The position numbers and the translations under genes were made by a program. Below are positions 1-7,832 of a stretch of DNA of 64,000 bases, piece by piece. The notes beneath the pieces were generated by a model, which worked only from the letters and a program-made list of their open reading frames with translations, did no database searches and was not told the origin of the DNA. The stretch spans positions 62,001-126,000 of the forward strand of contig NZ_LIOL01000008.1 of assembly GCF_001418005.1 (NCBI RefSeq), written 5' to 3'. Origin of the DNA: Chelatococcus sambhunathii (GTDB lineage Bacteria; Pseudomonadota; Alphaproteobacteria; Rhizobiales; Beijerinckiaceae). How positions within the stretch are numbered: position 1 is the first letter of the stretch; each line of letters starts with the position of its first letter.

Positions 1-89
1 GGCGCGGCGGCCGGAGTGGGCCGCGCCGGCTGGAAGGCCGGTGCCGCCCCGCCGAGGGGGCCGTTCTGGCTCGTCCGCTTGCCGAACAT
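1..89 (-). CDS. cpaF: CpaF pilus ATPase, N-terminal fragment cut by the window edge
   Basis: Reading leftward from an ATG at 89-87, the frame stays open to the window edge for 29 codons and starts MFGKRTSQNG followed by a Pro/Ala-rich stretch. Rhizobial CpaF proteins, the hexameric ATPase that powers Tad pilus extension, typically begin with an MFGKR segment and a disordered Ala/Pro linker. It lies 25 bases downstream of cpaE on the same strand, which is the usual cpaE-cpaF order. No catalytic motif is inside the window, so the call rests on the N-terminus and on context. Confidence 0.7.
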   Translation of the reverse strand, partial: MFGKRTSQNGPLGGAAPAFQPARPTPAAA

Positions 90-114
90 GTCGCGTCCCG
101 TTTCTGTGCCGCCG

Positions 115-1374
115 CTATGATTTGCGCCGGGCGAGCCGGGCGATGATAGGCGTCAGGAAGGCACTAGCCCGCCCCCGCCGCTGCTCGGCCCGCCCGGTGA
201 TGGCTGCGGCGAGCTCGTCGAAGACGGCGGGCACCTTGCCGGAGGGCTGCACCTCCGACAGCATCTGCCCGCCGTTTGCCGCCGTTCCGAAAAGCTGCGC
301 ATCGAAGGGAATGGTGGCGGCGAGCTCGGCGTCGAACGCCTTCAGGAAGTCGGCAGCCGTGATCTCCGGCCGCTTGGGCACGCCGACACGGTTGAGCACG
401 AGGCGCGGCTTGCGGTCGTTCGGGCGCGTCTGACGCAGGAGGTCGGCGAGATTCTTGGCGTTGCGCAGGTTGGCGAGGTCCGGTTCGACGACGATGACGA
501 TCTCGTCGGCGGCGATCAGCACCCGGCGCAGCCAGGCCGTCCAGACGTGCGGCATGTCGAGGACGATGGCCGGGATCGAGGCGCGCAACACGTCGAGAAG
601 CTGGTCGAAGGCGCTTTCGTTGAGGTCACAGGTGCGGTCGAGCACGGCCGGGGCGGCCAGCAGGCTGAGATTGTCGCTGCAGCGCGACAGCAGGCGGTCG
701 ACGAGATTGGCGTCGACCCGGTCCGGCGAGAACACGGCCTCGGCGATGCCCTGCGGCGGGTCCTGGTTGAAGTCGAGGCCGGCGGTGCCGAAGGCGATGT
801 CGAGATCGGCGATGACGGTGGCCAGATGCGCCGACCGGGCGATGGACCAGCCGAGGTTGTGCGCCACGGTGGAGGCGCCGACGCCGCCTTTGGCGCCGAT
901 GACCGCGATGGTGCGTCCCAGCGGCTCGGCCCCGGGCGTCGCGAACAGATCCGAAATGGCGGCGATTGTGTCGACGACGGAGAGCGGGGCGATGAGATAG
1001 TCGCTGACGCCGCGGCGCACGAGCTCGCGATAGAGCTGAACGTCGTTGACATGGCCGACGACGAGCACCCGGGTGCCGACGTCACAGACCTCCGACAGAC
1101 TGTCGAGATGGGTGAGGATCGCCTCGCGGTCGCTGTTCGTCTCGAGGATGATGACGTTGGGCGTAGGGGCGTGGCGGAAGGCCTCGACCGCCGCCGAGGC
1201 GCCGCCCATGGCGAGCTTGGTTTGGGCGCGGGCGAGGCGCCGGTCGGCAGCGACGATCTCCATTACCGCGGCGACGGCCGGCGTCTCGCAGAAGGCCTCG
1301 ATGGTGACGCGCGGCACCGGCGCGATCAGGCGCTCTCCGGTCTCGTTGCGCGCAGGGTCATGGGCGCTCGCCAT
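115..1374 (-). CDS. cpaE: CpaE pilus assembly / localization ATPase
   Basis: This is a 419-residue MinD/ParA-type protein of the Tad pilus system. Residues about 25-140 form a receiver-like domain without a clear phosphoacceptor, and the P-loop AKGGVGAS lies at about 161-168, a deviant Walker A with the first lysine early as in CpaE. A Walker-B-like stretch VIADLDIAFG follows. CpaE proteins direct the pilus machinery to its site at the cell membrane, often the pole. The start ATG shares its A with the cpaD stop codon (TGATG at 1376-1372), so translation is coupled to cpaD. Confidence 0.93.
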   Translation of the reverse strand: MASAHDPARNETGERLIAPVPRVTIEAFCETPAVAAVMEIVAADRRLARAQTKLAMGGASAAVEAFRHAPTPNVIILETNSDREAILTHLDSLSEVCDVGTRVLVVGHVNDVQLYRELVRRGVSDYLIAPLSVVDTIAAISDLFATPGAEPLGRTIAVIGAKGGVGASTVAHNLGWSIARSAHLATVIADLDIAFGTAGLDFNQDPPQGIAEAVFSPDRVDANLVDRLLSRCSDNLSLLAAPAVLDRTCDLNESAFDQLLDVLRASIPAIVLDMPHVWTAWLRRVLIAADEIVIVVEPDLANLRNAKNLADLLRQTRPNDRKPRLVLNRVGVPKRPEITAADFLKAFDAELAATIPFDAQLFGTAANGGQMLSEVQPSGKVPAVFDELAAAITGRAEQRRGRASAFLTPIIARLARRKS

Positions 1375-2096
1375 CAGTTGCCTCCGGCCGCGTCGCTGAT
1401 CTGGGTGGCGTCGATGGTGTATTTCGTCGAGGGATCCTGCCCCTGGCGCAGCTTCTCGTTGGCGTTGAGCCGCTTGACAGTGTCGACACGCCCCTCGGGC
1501 CGCGACCGGGCAAGGTCGAGCGGATCGGCGACCTGCGCCGCGAAATTGGCCTGGTAGGCGCAGCCGAGATTCCAGTAGGGCCGATTCTTCCAGCCGTCGA
1601 CGCTGCTGCCGCTGGCGAGGTCCTCAGGCCACTCGCCGCACTTGCTGTCGACGCGGGCGCCCAGCTTGGCATAGCTCAGACGGATGGGCGCCGCGAGCAT
1701 CGGCTCGGTCGGATTGTAGCGCGCCACGGTCAGGGCGGAGGCCGGTACGCCAGCCTCGGAAAAGACCTGCCGAACCGCCTGCAGCGCCCCGTGGAGGGCG
1801 CGTTCCTGTCCGGTGCCGGCCGGCATGTAGGCGGTGACGAGGCTCTTGCCGTGGCGGCGGTATTCGGCCGCGTAGGCGAGGATATCGGCGCGCTGGCGGG
1901 CATCGATGCCGCGGGCCGATGTCACGAAGACGTCCAGTGTCTCCGGCGCGTCGACAAGGGTGATCGGGTGACGCTCGCGGAAGTCGGCCGGATAGGTCGC
2001 GTTGGTCACGTAGCGGTCGGCTCCGCAGGCGGCGAAGGGCAGGGCGAGGAGCGCCGCGGCAAGACGAGGGAGGGCTGTGGAGCGGGTGCGGGGCAT
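1374..2096 (-). CDS. cpaD: CpaD pilus assembly lipoprotein
   Basis: The 240-residue product starts MPRTRSTALP, has a hydrophobic signal peptide and a lipobox LPFAAC with the lipidated cysteine at residue 24, as expected for CpaD, the outer-membrane lipoprotein that accompanies the CpaC secretin. The frame is open further upstream, to 2276, but only a start at 2096 places the lipoprotein signal at the N-terminus. A C-terminal segment rich in NLGCAYQANFAAQVADP is typical of the CpaD family. It begins 31 bases after the cpaC stop and overlaps cpaE by one base. Confidence 0.88.
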   Translation of the reverse strand: MPRTRSTALPRLAAALLALPFAACGADRYVTNATYPADFRERHPITLVDAPETLDVFVTSARGIDARQRADILAYAAEYRRHGKSLVTAYMPAGTGQERALHGALQAVRQVFSEAGVPASALTVARYNPTEPMLAAPIRLSYAKLGARVDSKCGEWPEDLASGSSVDGWKNRPYWNLGCAYQANFAAQVADPLDLARSRPEGRVDTVKRLNANEKLRQGQDPSTKYTIDATQISDAAGGN

Positions 2097-2127
2097 GGCG
2101 GCGTCTCCGCGCGAGTGGCTGGTCCCG

Positions 2128-3648
2128 TCAGTCATTGATGAAACCGAAGATACCGCGCGCCACGGCGGGCTGCGGAGCGTTGCTGCCCTTGCCGTAAACG
2201 CGGTTGAGGCGTCCGAGGAAGACCGTCTGCGGATCCATGGCGTCGGCAAAGCCGGCGTCAGGCCGGGTAACGGCATTGGCGCTCATGGGCTTGGCGATAT
2301 AGGGCGTGACGGCAATCATCAGCTCGCTCTCGTCGCGCTGGTAGTCGCGCGAGCGGAAGAGCGTGCCGAGGATCGGGATGTTGAGCAGGCCCGGGAAGCC
2401 GTTGATGGCCTGGCGCGACTTCTGCTGGATGAGGCCGGCCGTGACGAGCGTGCCGCCGGAAGGCAGTTCGACCGTGGTCTCCGACCGGCGCACGGTGAAG
2501 CCGGGGATGATGAGGGTGTTGCTGCGGTAAGTGTTCTGGTTGTCGATCTCCGACACCTCGGTCGCGACGCGCAGGCTCATGCGTGCTTCCGACTGCACGA
2601 CCGGCGTGAAGGTGAGGGCGACGCCGAACTTCTTGAAGGTCACCGTCGTCGTGCAGTTGCTGCCGTTCGGACCCTGGCAGTCGTAGCCGGTCGGGATCGG
2701 CACCTCGCCGCCGACGAGAAAGGTCGCCGTTTCGCCCGAAACGGCGGTGAGCGTCGGCTCGGCGAGGGTGCGGGCGACGCCGGCCTGCTCGAGGGCGCGC
2801 AAGGTCGCGGAATTGCCGCCGCCGCTGACGCCGATACTGCTCGCCGGCGATTCATTGCCGAGACCGAAGGCGTTGGTGACGGCCCCGGTCAATGTCATGT
2901 CGCCGAGCCGCCATTCACCGGTCGTGTCGATGCCGAGCTGCTTGACGACGTTGCGCTTGATCTCCGCCACGGTGACGCGGAGCATGACCTGATCCTTGCC
3001 CCGGATCGTGAGCGCGTTGATGACTCGGCTCGGGGAGCCGCCCGCTCCTTGGCCGCCACTTCCATTGGCGCCGCCGGTGTCGCCGAGGAAGGCACCGGCG
3101 ATATCGCTCGCTTGCTGGGCCTCGCCCGCATTGGCGACGGAGCCGACGAGGAGCACGGATTCGCCCGCCGGCTTCACCTCGATCTGGGCATGCGGCATGG
3201 CCGTGCGCAAGGTCTGACGCAGGATGTTGAGGTCCCGGCCCACTGTGATCTCGAAGGCCGCGATCTGCCGGCCGGCGGCGTCCATGACAAAGATGGAGGT
3301 GGCGCCGTCGGCGACGCCGATGAGGAAGACCTTGCGTGTCGAGCGCACCACGGCATTGGCGATCTTGGGGTCGGCGACAAAGACCTCCTTGGCGTCGCGC
3401 GGCAGATCGACCACGATCGAACGGCCGATGGAGAGGTCGATGCGGCGGGCGATGGCATGCTCGTCGCCGCCAACAGCGAGCGTGGGGGCGGCCATCGTTC
3501 CCTGCGGGGAAGCCGCCGCCGGCAGGGCGAGTGCCGCGGCGGCGAGGCCGGCGAGCAGGAGAAGCCGCAGGCTCCTCCGCTCGGCGGTTCCGGTGGCTTG
3601 CGGCCCGGGCGCCGCCGGCTGTGCTGTCTTGTGCATCGGGGCTGCCAT
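2128..3648 (-). CDS. cpaC: CpaC secretin of the Tad pilus
   Basis: A 506-residue secretin that forms the outer-membrane channel for the Flp pilus. A hydrophobic signal peptide covers about residues 27-46 (a start at Met5 is also possible). A pilus N-terminal domain follows (VDLPRDAKEVFVADP), then the secretin core with a VGGEVPIP loop and a C-terminal conserved stretch (GFPGLLNIPILGTLFRS). A central Gly/Ser-rich patch (about 190-205) with GGANGSGGQGAGG is probably a linker. Its start lies only 3 bases past the cpaB stop, so cpaB-cpaC are very probably one transcript. Confidence 0.93.
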   Translation of the reverse strand: MAAPMHKTAQPAAPGPQATGTAERRSLRLLLLAGLAAAALALPAAASPQGTMAAPTLAVGGDEHAIARRIDLSIGRSIVVDLPRDAKEVFVADPKIANAVVRSTRKVFLIGVADGATSIFVMDAAGRQIAAFEITVGRDLNILRQTLRTAMPHAQIEVKPAGESVLLVGSVANAGEAQQASDIAGAFLGDTGGANGSGGQGAGGSPSRVINALTIRGKDQVMLRVTVAEIKRNVVKQLGIDTTGEWRLGDMTLTGAVTNAFGLGNESPASSIGVSGGGNSATLRALEQAGVARTLAEPTLTAVSGETATFLVGGEVPIPTGYDCQGPNGSNCTTTVTFKKFGVALTFTPVVQSEARMSLRVATEVSEIDNQNTYRSNTLIIPGFTVRRSETTVELPSGGTLVTAGLIQQKSRQAINGFPGLLNIPILGTLFRSRDYQRDESELMIAVTPYIAKPMSANAVTRPDAGFADAMDPQTVFLGRLNRVYGKGSNAPQPAVARGIFGFIND

Positions 3649-3651
3649 GGC

Positions 3652-4446
3652 TCAGCGTCTCGGGGTCTGCACCGGCACGCCGAAGCGCACGATGGTGAGC
3701 GGGCCATCGTCGCCGCGGGTGATCGCGCCGGTATCGTTGGCATCGGCGAGGGAGCGCAGGGCGAGCGAGATCTGCCCCACCTTCTGGGCGAGCGTCAGGA
3801 CTTCCGCCTGGGCGGGATCGACCTCAAGCGTCGCCGTCTCGCCGGTGACGACCTTTTCCCCGTCCTTCTCCTGCACGGTCTGGCCGATGGCGAGCACGCG
3901 GATGTTGGTGAGGACGGTCTCGGCCACCGTCACGTCGACGCCCTGTTGCTTCGAGGCCTCCTCGTCGCGCCAGGTGCGGATGACGTCGACATGGTCGTTG
4001 GGCAGGATGAAGCCACCGGCGGAGGAGGCGCCGCGGTTGTCGATGCTGATGGCGATGGCGCGCTTGCCGGTGGGCAGGATGGCTGACATGAAGCCCGAGC
4101 CGTCGGCCTTGATCAGTCGCTCGTGTCGGACGGGCTCGCCCGCCAGGATGGCGGTGCGTGCGATCGCGCCGGAGATGTCCTCCATGGCGCCGGGGCTTGC
4201 CGCGCGGGTGATGGCGCCCTTTGGTACGCCATCCTCCGGCCAGGCCTGCCAGCGCAGGTCCGCCGCCTTGAGGCCGTTGCCCATGGGTACGTCGACGGCG
4301 GCGACGAGCACTTCTTCAATCTTCTGCGCCGGGGCGGTCGCGACGGGAGCCGGCGCGGGCGGCGGCTTGCGGCCTGCAGCGAGATAGGCTGCGGCCACGC
4401 CCGCGACGAGCGCGACGCCGAGGATGACGAGACGGGCTGGTTTCAT
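3652..4446 (-). CDS. cpaB: CpaB (RcpC-like) pilus assembly protein, SAF domain
   Basis: The 264-residue protein begins with a membrane anchor (LVILGVALVAGVAAAYLA, residues about 6-23) and carries a SAF domain near 45-110 (VAAVDVPMGNGLKAADLRW), the layout of CpaB/RcpC periplasmic proteins that stabilise the secretin. The rest is the RcpC-type C-terminal region. It is the first gene after a 122-base gap behind cpaA. That gap is AT-rich near 4488-4530, so a promoter of its own is possible. Confidence 0.92.
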   Translation of the reverse strand: MKPARLVILGVALVAGVAAAYLAAGRKPPPAPAPVATAPAQKIEEVLVAAVDVPMGNGLKAADLRWQAWPEDGVPKGAITRAASPGAMEDISGAIARTAILAGEPVRHERLIKADGSGFMSAILPTGKRAIAISIDNRGASSAGGFILPNDHVDVIRTWRDEEASKQQGVDVTVAETVLTNIRVLAIGQTVQEKDGEKVVTGETATLEVDPAQAEVLTLAQKVGQISLALRSLADANDTGAITRGDDGPLTIVRFGVPVQTPRR

Positions 4447-4568
4447 GTCGATCAGAGACCCGGACGAGGGTCACTCCCCCATTGTCGCGAATCTGATCAG
4501 CCAATCGTCAAATTATGGTTAACAGAACGTATGTCCGACCGCTCGAATGGTGCGCGTGGGTGGATCCC

Positions 4569-5078
4569 TCAACGGGCTATGAGCGCTGCCTGCCAGATGT
4601 CCGTGTGCGGATAGACGAAAAGCGCGGCGCCGGCGAGGGCGACGCCATAGGGAATGCCGCGGTTGGCGGCATGCAGGCGCTGCGCCCAGCCCCAGCCGAG
4701 GGCGAAGGCCGGCAGCGGCGTTCTGCGCAGCTTCAGGAACACGAGGGTGAGAAGGCCGCCGAGGACTGAGGTGACGATGAGATAAGGCACCAGGTGGCCG
4801 AAGCCAAACCAGAGCGCGGTCGCCGCCGCGAGCTTGGCATCGCCCCCGCCGATCCAACCTGCAGCGAAGAGGGCGAAGGTGATCCCCAGAACGAGACCGC
4901 CCGCCACCAGATGCCAGCCGATCACCGGCAGCGGCAGGCTGGCGGCGAAGGCGACGAGGAAGAAACCGGCGACAAGCGCGAGGCTGACCTTGTTCGAGAT
5001 CGTCATCGTCGCAATGTCGCTCGCGGCCGCGAAGGCCATGAGCGCAGGAAAGAGCGTAAGGATGGCGATGTCGATCAT
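4569..5078 (-). CDS. cpaA: CpaA prepilin peptidase (A24)
   Basis: A 169-residue, almost entirely hydrophobic membrane aspartyl protease that cleaves the leader of the Flp prepilin on the cytoplasmic face of the inner membrane. The two expected aspartates are visible: one in AASDIATMTISN (about residue 21) and one in the GGGDAK motif (about residue 79). Length fits the short CpaA/TadV class, which lacks the N-terminal methylase domain of PilD. It sits between flp and cpaB in the same direction. Confidence 0.92.
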   Translation of the reverse strand: MIDIAILTLFPALMAFAAASDIATMTISNKVSLALVAGFFLVAFAASLPLPVIGWHLVAGGLVLGITFALFAAGWIGGGDAKLAAATALWFGFGHLVPYLIVTSVLGGLLTLVFLKLRRTPLPAFALGWGWAQRLHAANRGIPYGVALAGAALFVYPHTDIWQAALIAR

Positions 5079-5134
5079 GGCTGCGACTCCAAGGGATGTT
5101 TGATCTGTATCCAGACATCCGGAGCTTCAAATAG

Positions 5135-5164
5135 GGATAACGGCCCCGCATAGGGCCGTTATCC
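5135..5164 (-). terminator. Perfect 12-bp hairpin between flp and cpaA
   Basis: Bases 5135-5146 and 5153-5164 are exact reverse complements (GGATAACGGCCC arms, 6-base loop). In the direction of transcription it starts 15 bases after the flp stop codon and ends 57 bases before cpaA. Only a short TATTT run follows, so it may act as a leaky terminator or as a 3-prime stabilising stem-loop that keeps the pilin message more abundant than that of the assembly genes. The structure is certain; the role is inferred. Confidence 0.7.
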
Positions 5165-5179
5165 TACAAAGCGCAAATT

Positions 5180-5356
5180 TTAATTTGCCGCCTTCTGCAA
5201 TTCTCCGCTGACCTTGCCGAAGATGCTGCCGAGATCCGTTCCGAGCGTAGTAAGCGCGGTAATGATGGCAACGGCTACTAAAGCGGCAATCAGACCGTAT
5301 TCGATGGCGGTGGCGCCGGACTCGTCGCTGACAAAACGGGAAAACAGCATCTTCAT
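5180..5356 (-). CDS. flp: Flp-type IVb pilin (PilA)
   Basis: A 58-residue small pilin. After a short leader it has the Flp motif: ESGATAIEYGLIAALVAVA, with processing expected after the glycine of SGA by CpaA, then a hydrophobic helix (LIAALVAVAIIT) and a Gly/Lys-rich tail. The glutamate and tyrosine (E19, Y20) that define the Flp family are present. A good ribosome site (AGGAG, 8 bases before ATG) precedes it. It is the structural subunit of the fibre assembled by the downstream cpa genes. Confidence 0.95.
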   Translation of the reverse strand: MKMLFSRFVSDESGATAIEYGLIAALVAVAIITALTTLGTDLGSIFGKVSGELQKAAN

Positions 5357-5504
5357 GGATGAACTCCTGCTATCACTGCTGCACTGTCCGCCGGTTGTTT
5401 TCGCTGCACCGCTCGGAACTGGCGTCGACGTTATCGCCTGCTTCTTTCGGCAAAGTTAAAGTGATCAGAGAAAGTGGCACATGCTGACGACTTGCGCAAC
5501 ATAG

Positions 5505-5519
5505 TTAAACGTAGGTTAT
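5505..5519. promoter_or_regulatory. CtrA-like box in the AT-rich flp upstream region
   Basis: TTAA-N7-TTAT at 5505-5519 matches the alphaproteobacterial CtrA site TTAA-N7-TTAA at seven of eight bases. It lies about 150 bases upstream of flp in a markedly AT-rich stretch (about 5450-5545) that also holds the 10-bp palindrome TTGTCGACAA (5525-5534). pilA/flp is a known CtrA target in Caulobacter. No convincing -35/-10 pair was recognised, so the box is only a candidate. Bases 5357-5881 contain no gene. Confidence 0.35.
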
Positions 5520-5650
5520 TACAATTGTCGACAAATAGTAACTGTCCCGTCCGGAGGAGGGGCGGCGGGGATGCCCAATCTGGTCCTGCGCCGGGTTTGT
5601 CGAAGCTGTTCCGCATGTGAGCGTTTCGGCGGCGCTGGGCGCACCGCTCC

Positions 5651-5740
5651 CGTCATGGCCGGGCTCGTCCCGGCCATCCACGCCTTGATGTTGCGCGACT
5701 TCCGGGAGGTGGATGCCCGCGACAAGCCCGGGCATGACGG
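5651..5740. repeat. Dispersed palindromic repeat, full copy
   Basis: Two imperfect palindromes joined by a short spacer: 5652-5684 (core GTCATGGCCGGG and its complement) and 5711-5740 (ATGCCCG and CGGGCATGACGG). Related copies occur at 31846, 33807, 36410 and 41421 in this window, always between genes. Repeats of this form are widespread in rhizobial genomes. When translated they give the familiar spurious peptides with a MAGLVPAIH or DKPGHDG look, so the open frame covering it is not a gene. Confidence 0.8.
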
Positions 5741-5881
5741 CTGGAGGCGGTCGCGCACTCCAGCGCCGTGCTGTTGCACTGTTTGCATCAATGGACATGG
5801 GGGCGAGGTGCGTTAGGCAAAGTTTCACCATTCTCCGGCAAGTTGTCGGCAATATTCGTGGGAAGGTGAGGGATTGGCGGC

Positions 5882-6370
5882 ATGATGGGGCGCTGGAACA
5901 TGAGCTTGGCCTATGGCCGGGCCGGACTTGCCGCGGTTGCCGTAGCGCTTGCCTGTCTTGCGGCCTCCTCGCCGGCGCAAGCGCTGACGGCGGGCGAGAC
6001 GGTCACGGTCACGGCCGACCAGGCGCGGCTCGTGCGCCTGCCGGCCGGCGCGCAGACGGTCGTCGTCGGGAATCCGGCCATCGCGGACGTGAACCTGCAG
6101 CGCAACGGCGTCCTCGTCGTCACCGGCAAGAGCTACGGCACCACCAATCTCATCGCGATCGACGCGGGCGGCAATGTCGTTGCCGAATCCCTGATCCAGG
6201 TGGAGGCGCCGGCGGCGACGGTCGTCACCGTCATGCGCGGCACCGGGCGGGAGTCGCTGTCGTGCACGCCGAATTGCCAGCCCATGCTGACGCTCGGCGA
6301 CGACATGAGCTACTTCTCCGAGCGGACAGAACAGGCCAAGCAGCGCAACAAGCTCGCCACCGGCGAATAG
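5882..6370 (+). CDS. Stand-alone pilus/secretin N-terminal domain protein
   Basis: A 162-residue exported protein. Residues about 16-35 form a signal peptide ending in AQA, and about 40-115 match the pilus assembly N-terminal domain seen at the front of CpaC (VRLPAGAQTVVVGNPAIADV, then VVTGKSYGTTNLIAID). It has no secretin core. The C-terminal part has a cysteine pair, C128 and C132, that could form a disulfide. It points away from flp and leads the two TadE-like genes, so a periplasmic role with the same pilus is likely. Met at 5900 is an alternative start. Confidence 0.8.
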   Translation: MMGRWNMSLAYGRAGLAAVAVALACLAASSPAQALTAGETVTVTADQARLVRLPAGAQTVVVGNPAIADVNLQRNGVLVVTGKSYGTTNLIAIDAGGNVVAESLIQVEAPAATVVTVMRGTGRESLSCTPNCQPMLTLGDDMSYFSERTEQAKQRNKLATGE

Positions 6371-6499
6371 TTGCCGTAACCATCGTTCCGGCTTTTGCTG
6401 GCGCTGCGGATTGCATGGCCATATCTTGCATCCCGTTGAAGGAAGGCACTGTCGGCCGGTGCGGGCGGCGGCGATGACGATGGGCAGGGGGAAAGCCAA

Positions 6500-7102
6500 A
6501 TGGGCTCGACCAAGCAACGTTCCCGCCGTTTCATATCCCTGTTGCGGCTGTTCGGCCGCAATGACGAGGGCGCGACGGCGGTCGAATTCGCCATCGTCGT
6601 CATCCCCTTTATAGCCCTGATGTTCACGCTGATCGAGACAGCGCTCGTCTTCTTTACGGAACAGTCGCTCGAGACGGCGGTGCAGAATTCGGCGCGGCTC
6701 ATCCTTACCGGCCAGGTGCAGGCCGGCGCCTACGGCGGCTCGATGGATGAAAAGCTGAAGAGATTCAAGGAGGACGTGTGCGCGCAGGGCCCCTTCGTGC
6801 TGGTCAGCGCGGAGGAGTGCCGCGCGCGCGCCGCCATCGACGTGCGCACCGTCGCCGGTTTTGCCGGGGCGGACACGTCGCTACCCATCAACGACCGGGG
6901 CGAGGTCGACACGCGCGACTTCACCTTCTCGCCGGGCCAGGCGGGCGACATCGTCGTGGTGCGCGTCGCGCTCGAGGTGCGGATCTTTGTGCCGCTGCTC
7001 AATCCCGGCCTCGGCAATCTCGCCAACGGCAACCGGCTGATCATGTCCTCGGCGGCCTTCCGCAACGAGCCATTTCCGCAGCCGCAGGCCTCGGGGGCAT
7101 GA
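6500..7102 (+). CDS. TadE-like pseudopilin
   Basis: The 200-residue product has a short basic N-terminus, then the TadE signature around residues 23-45 (EGATAVEFAIVVIPFIALM) with the conserved glutamate, and a periplasmic C-terminal domain with two cysteines (in EDVCAQGP and AEECRAR). TadE/TadF proteins are processed by the prepilin peptidase and needed for Flp fibre assembly. It ends 4 bases before the next gene, which is of the same family, so the two are co-translated. Confidence 0.88.
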   Translation: MGSTKQRSRRFISLLRLFGRNDEGATAVEFAIVVIPFIALMFTLIETALVFFTEQSLETAVQNSARLILTGQVQAGAYGGSMDEKLKRFKEDVCAQGPFVLVSAEECRARAAIDVRTVAGFAGADTSLPINDRGEVDTRDFTFSPGQAGDIVVVRVALEVRIFVPLLNPGLGNLANGNRLIMSSAAFRNEPFPQPQASGA

Positions 7103-7106
7103 GTGC

Positions 7107-7745
7107 ATGAGCGTTGCCGGCAAAATCTCCGCAGCCCCGACCCGTTTGACAGCGCGGTTCCGTGCCTTCAGGTGCGATCGGCGTGGCGTTGCCGCGGTCG
7201 AGTTCGCGCTCGTGCTGCCGCTCATGCTCATCATGTATCTCGGCATGGCCGTGACGACTATCGGCATCAGCATCGATCGTAAGCTGACCATCGCCTCGCG
7301 GGCGCTGGCCGATCTCACCGCCCAGCGCAGCCGCATCAGCGACAGCGAGAAGGACAACATTTTCGCGGCCGCGGCGGCGGTGATGGCGCCCTATTCTCCG
7401 GCCGCGGCGGAGCTTGCCCTCTTCAGCGTCTACATCGACAGCAAGGGGGCGGCGCGCGTGTGCTGGTCCGATGCCAACAAGGCCGGCATCGCGCCGGCGG
7501 CGGGGTCGGCATACACCTTCCCCGCGTCGGCGGCGGATCTTGCCAGCAACGTCAGTTCTTCCGTCATCGTCGGCCAGGTGACCTACCCCTATTCCACCGG
7601 TCTTGCCGGCGTCTTCGAGATGCTGGGCCTGTTCGGCAATGTCTTCGACAACGGCGTCCTGCGCATGACGGAGACGACCTACATGCGCCCACGCTCGGTG
7701 GCGCAGGTCGCGCGCGACGGCCAGTCGACCTGCAAGGTGAGCTGA
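7107..7745 (+). CDS. TadE/TadG-family pseudopilin
   Basis: This 212-residue protein has the same plan as its upstream neighbour: a basic start, the class III leader-like CDRRGVAAVEFALVLPLMLI (residues about 23-42) with the conserved VEF glutamate, one membrane helix, and a soluble domain with cysteines in VCWSD and STCKVS. It is much shorter than a true TadG with a von Willebrand domain, so it is better called a second TadE-like pseudopilin (possibly TadF-like). Confidence 0.85.
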   Translation: MSVAGKISAAPTRLTARFRAFRCDRRGVAAVEFALVLPLMLIMYLGMAVTTIGISIDRKLTIASRALADLTAQRSRISDSEKDNIFAAAAAVMAPYSPAAAELALFSVYIDSKGAARVCWSDANKAGIAPAAGSAYTFPASAADLASNVSSSVIVGQVTYPYSTGLAGVFEMLGLFGNVFDNGVLRMTETTYMRPRSVAQVARDGQSTCKVS

Positions 7746-7832
7746 ACGCGGACCCGCGCCGGCGACTTGTGCGCGCCGCCGCCGTGGCGCAGATTGCAGC
7801 CCGCGATTCAGCCTCAGGGAGCCAGCCGCACC

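Noticed and set aside
2077-4086. A 669-codon open frame on the plus strand.
   Set aside because: It is antisense to cpaC and cpaB, both unambiguous.
5475-5495. A TGGCAC hexamer followed by TTGC near flp, suggesting a sigma-54 promoter.
   Set aside because: The gap is 11 bases instead of 5, and it lies on the strand opposite to flp.
5571-5816. An 81-codon frame upstream of the pilus N-domain gene.
   Set aside because: The translated middle is the palindromic repeat itself, a well-known false gene in rhizobial genomes.
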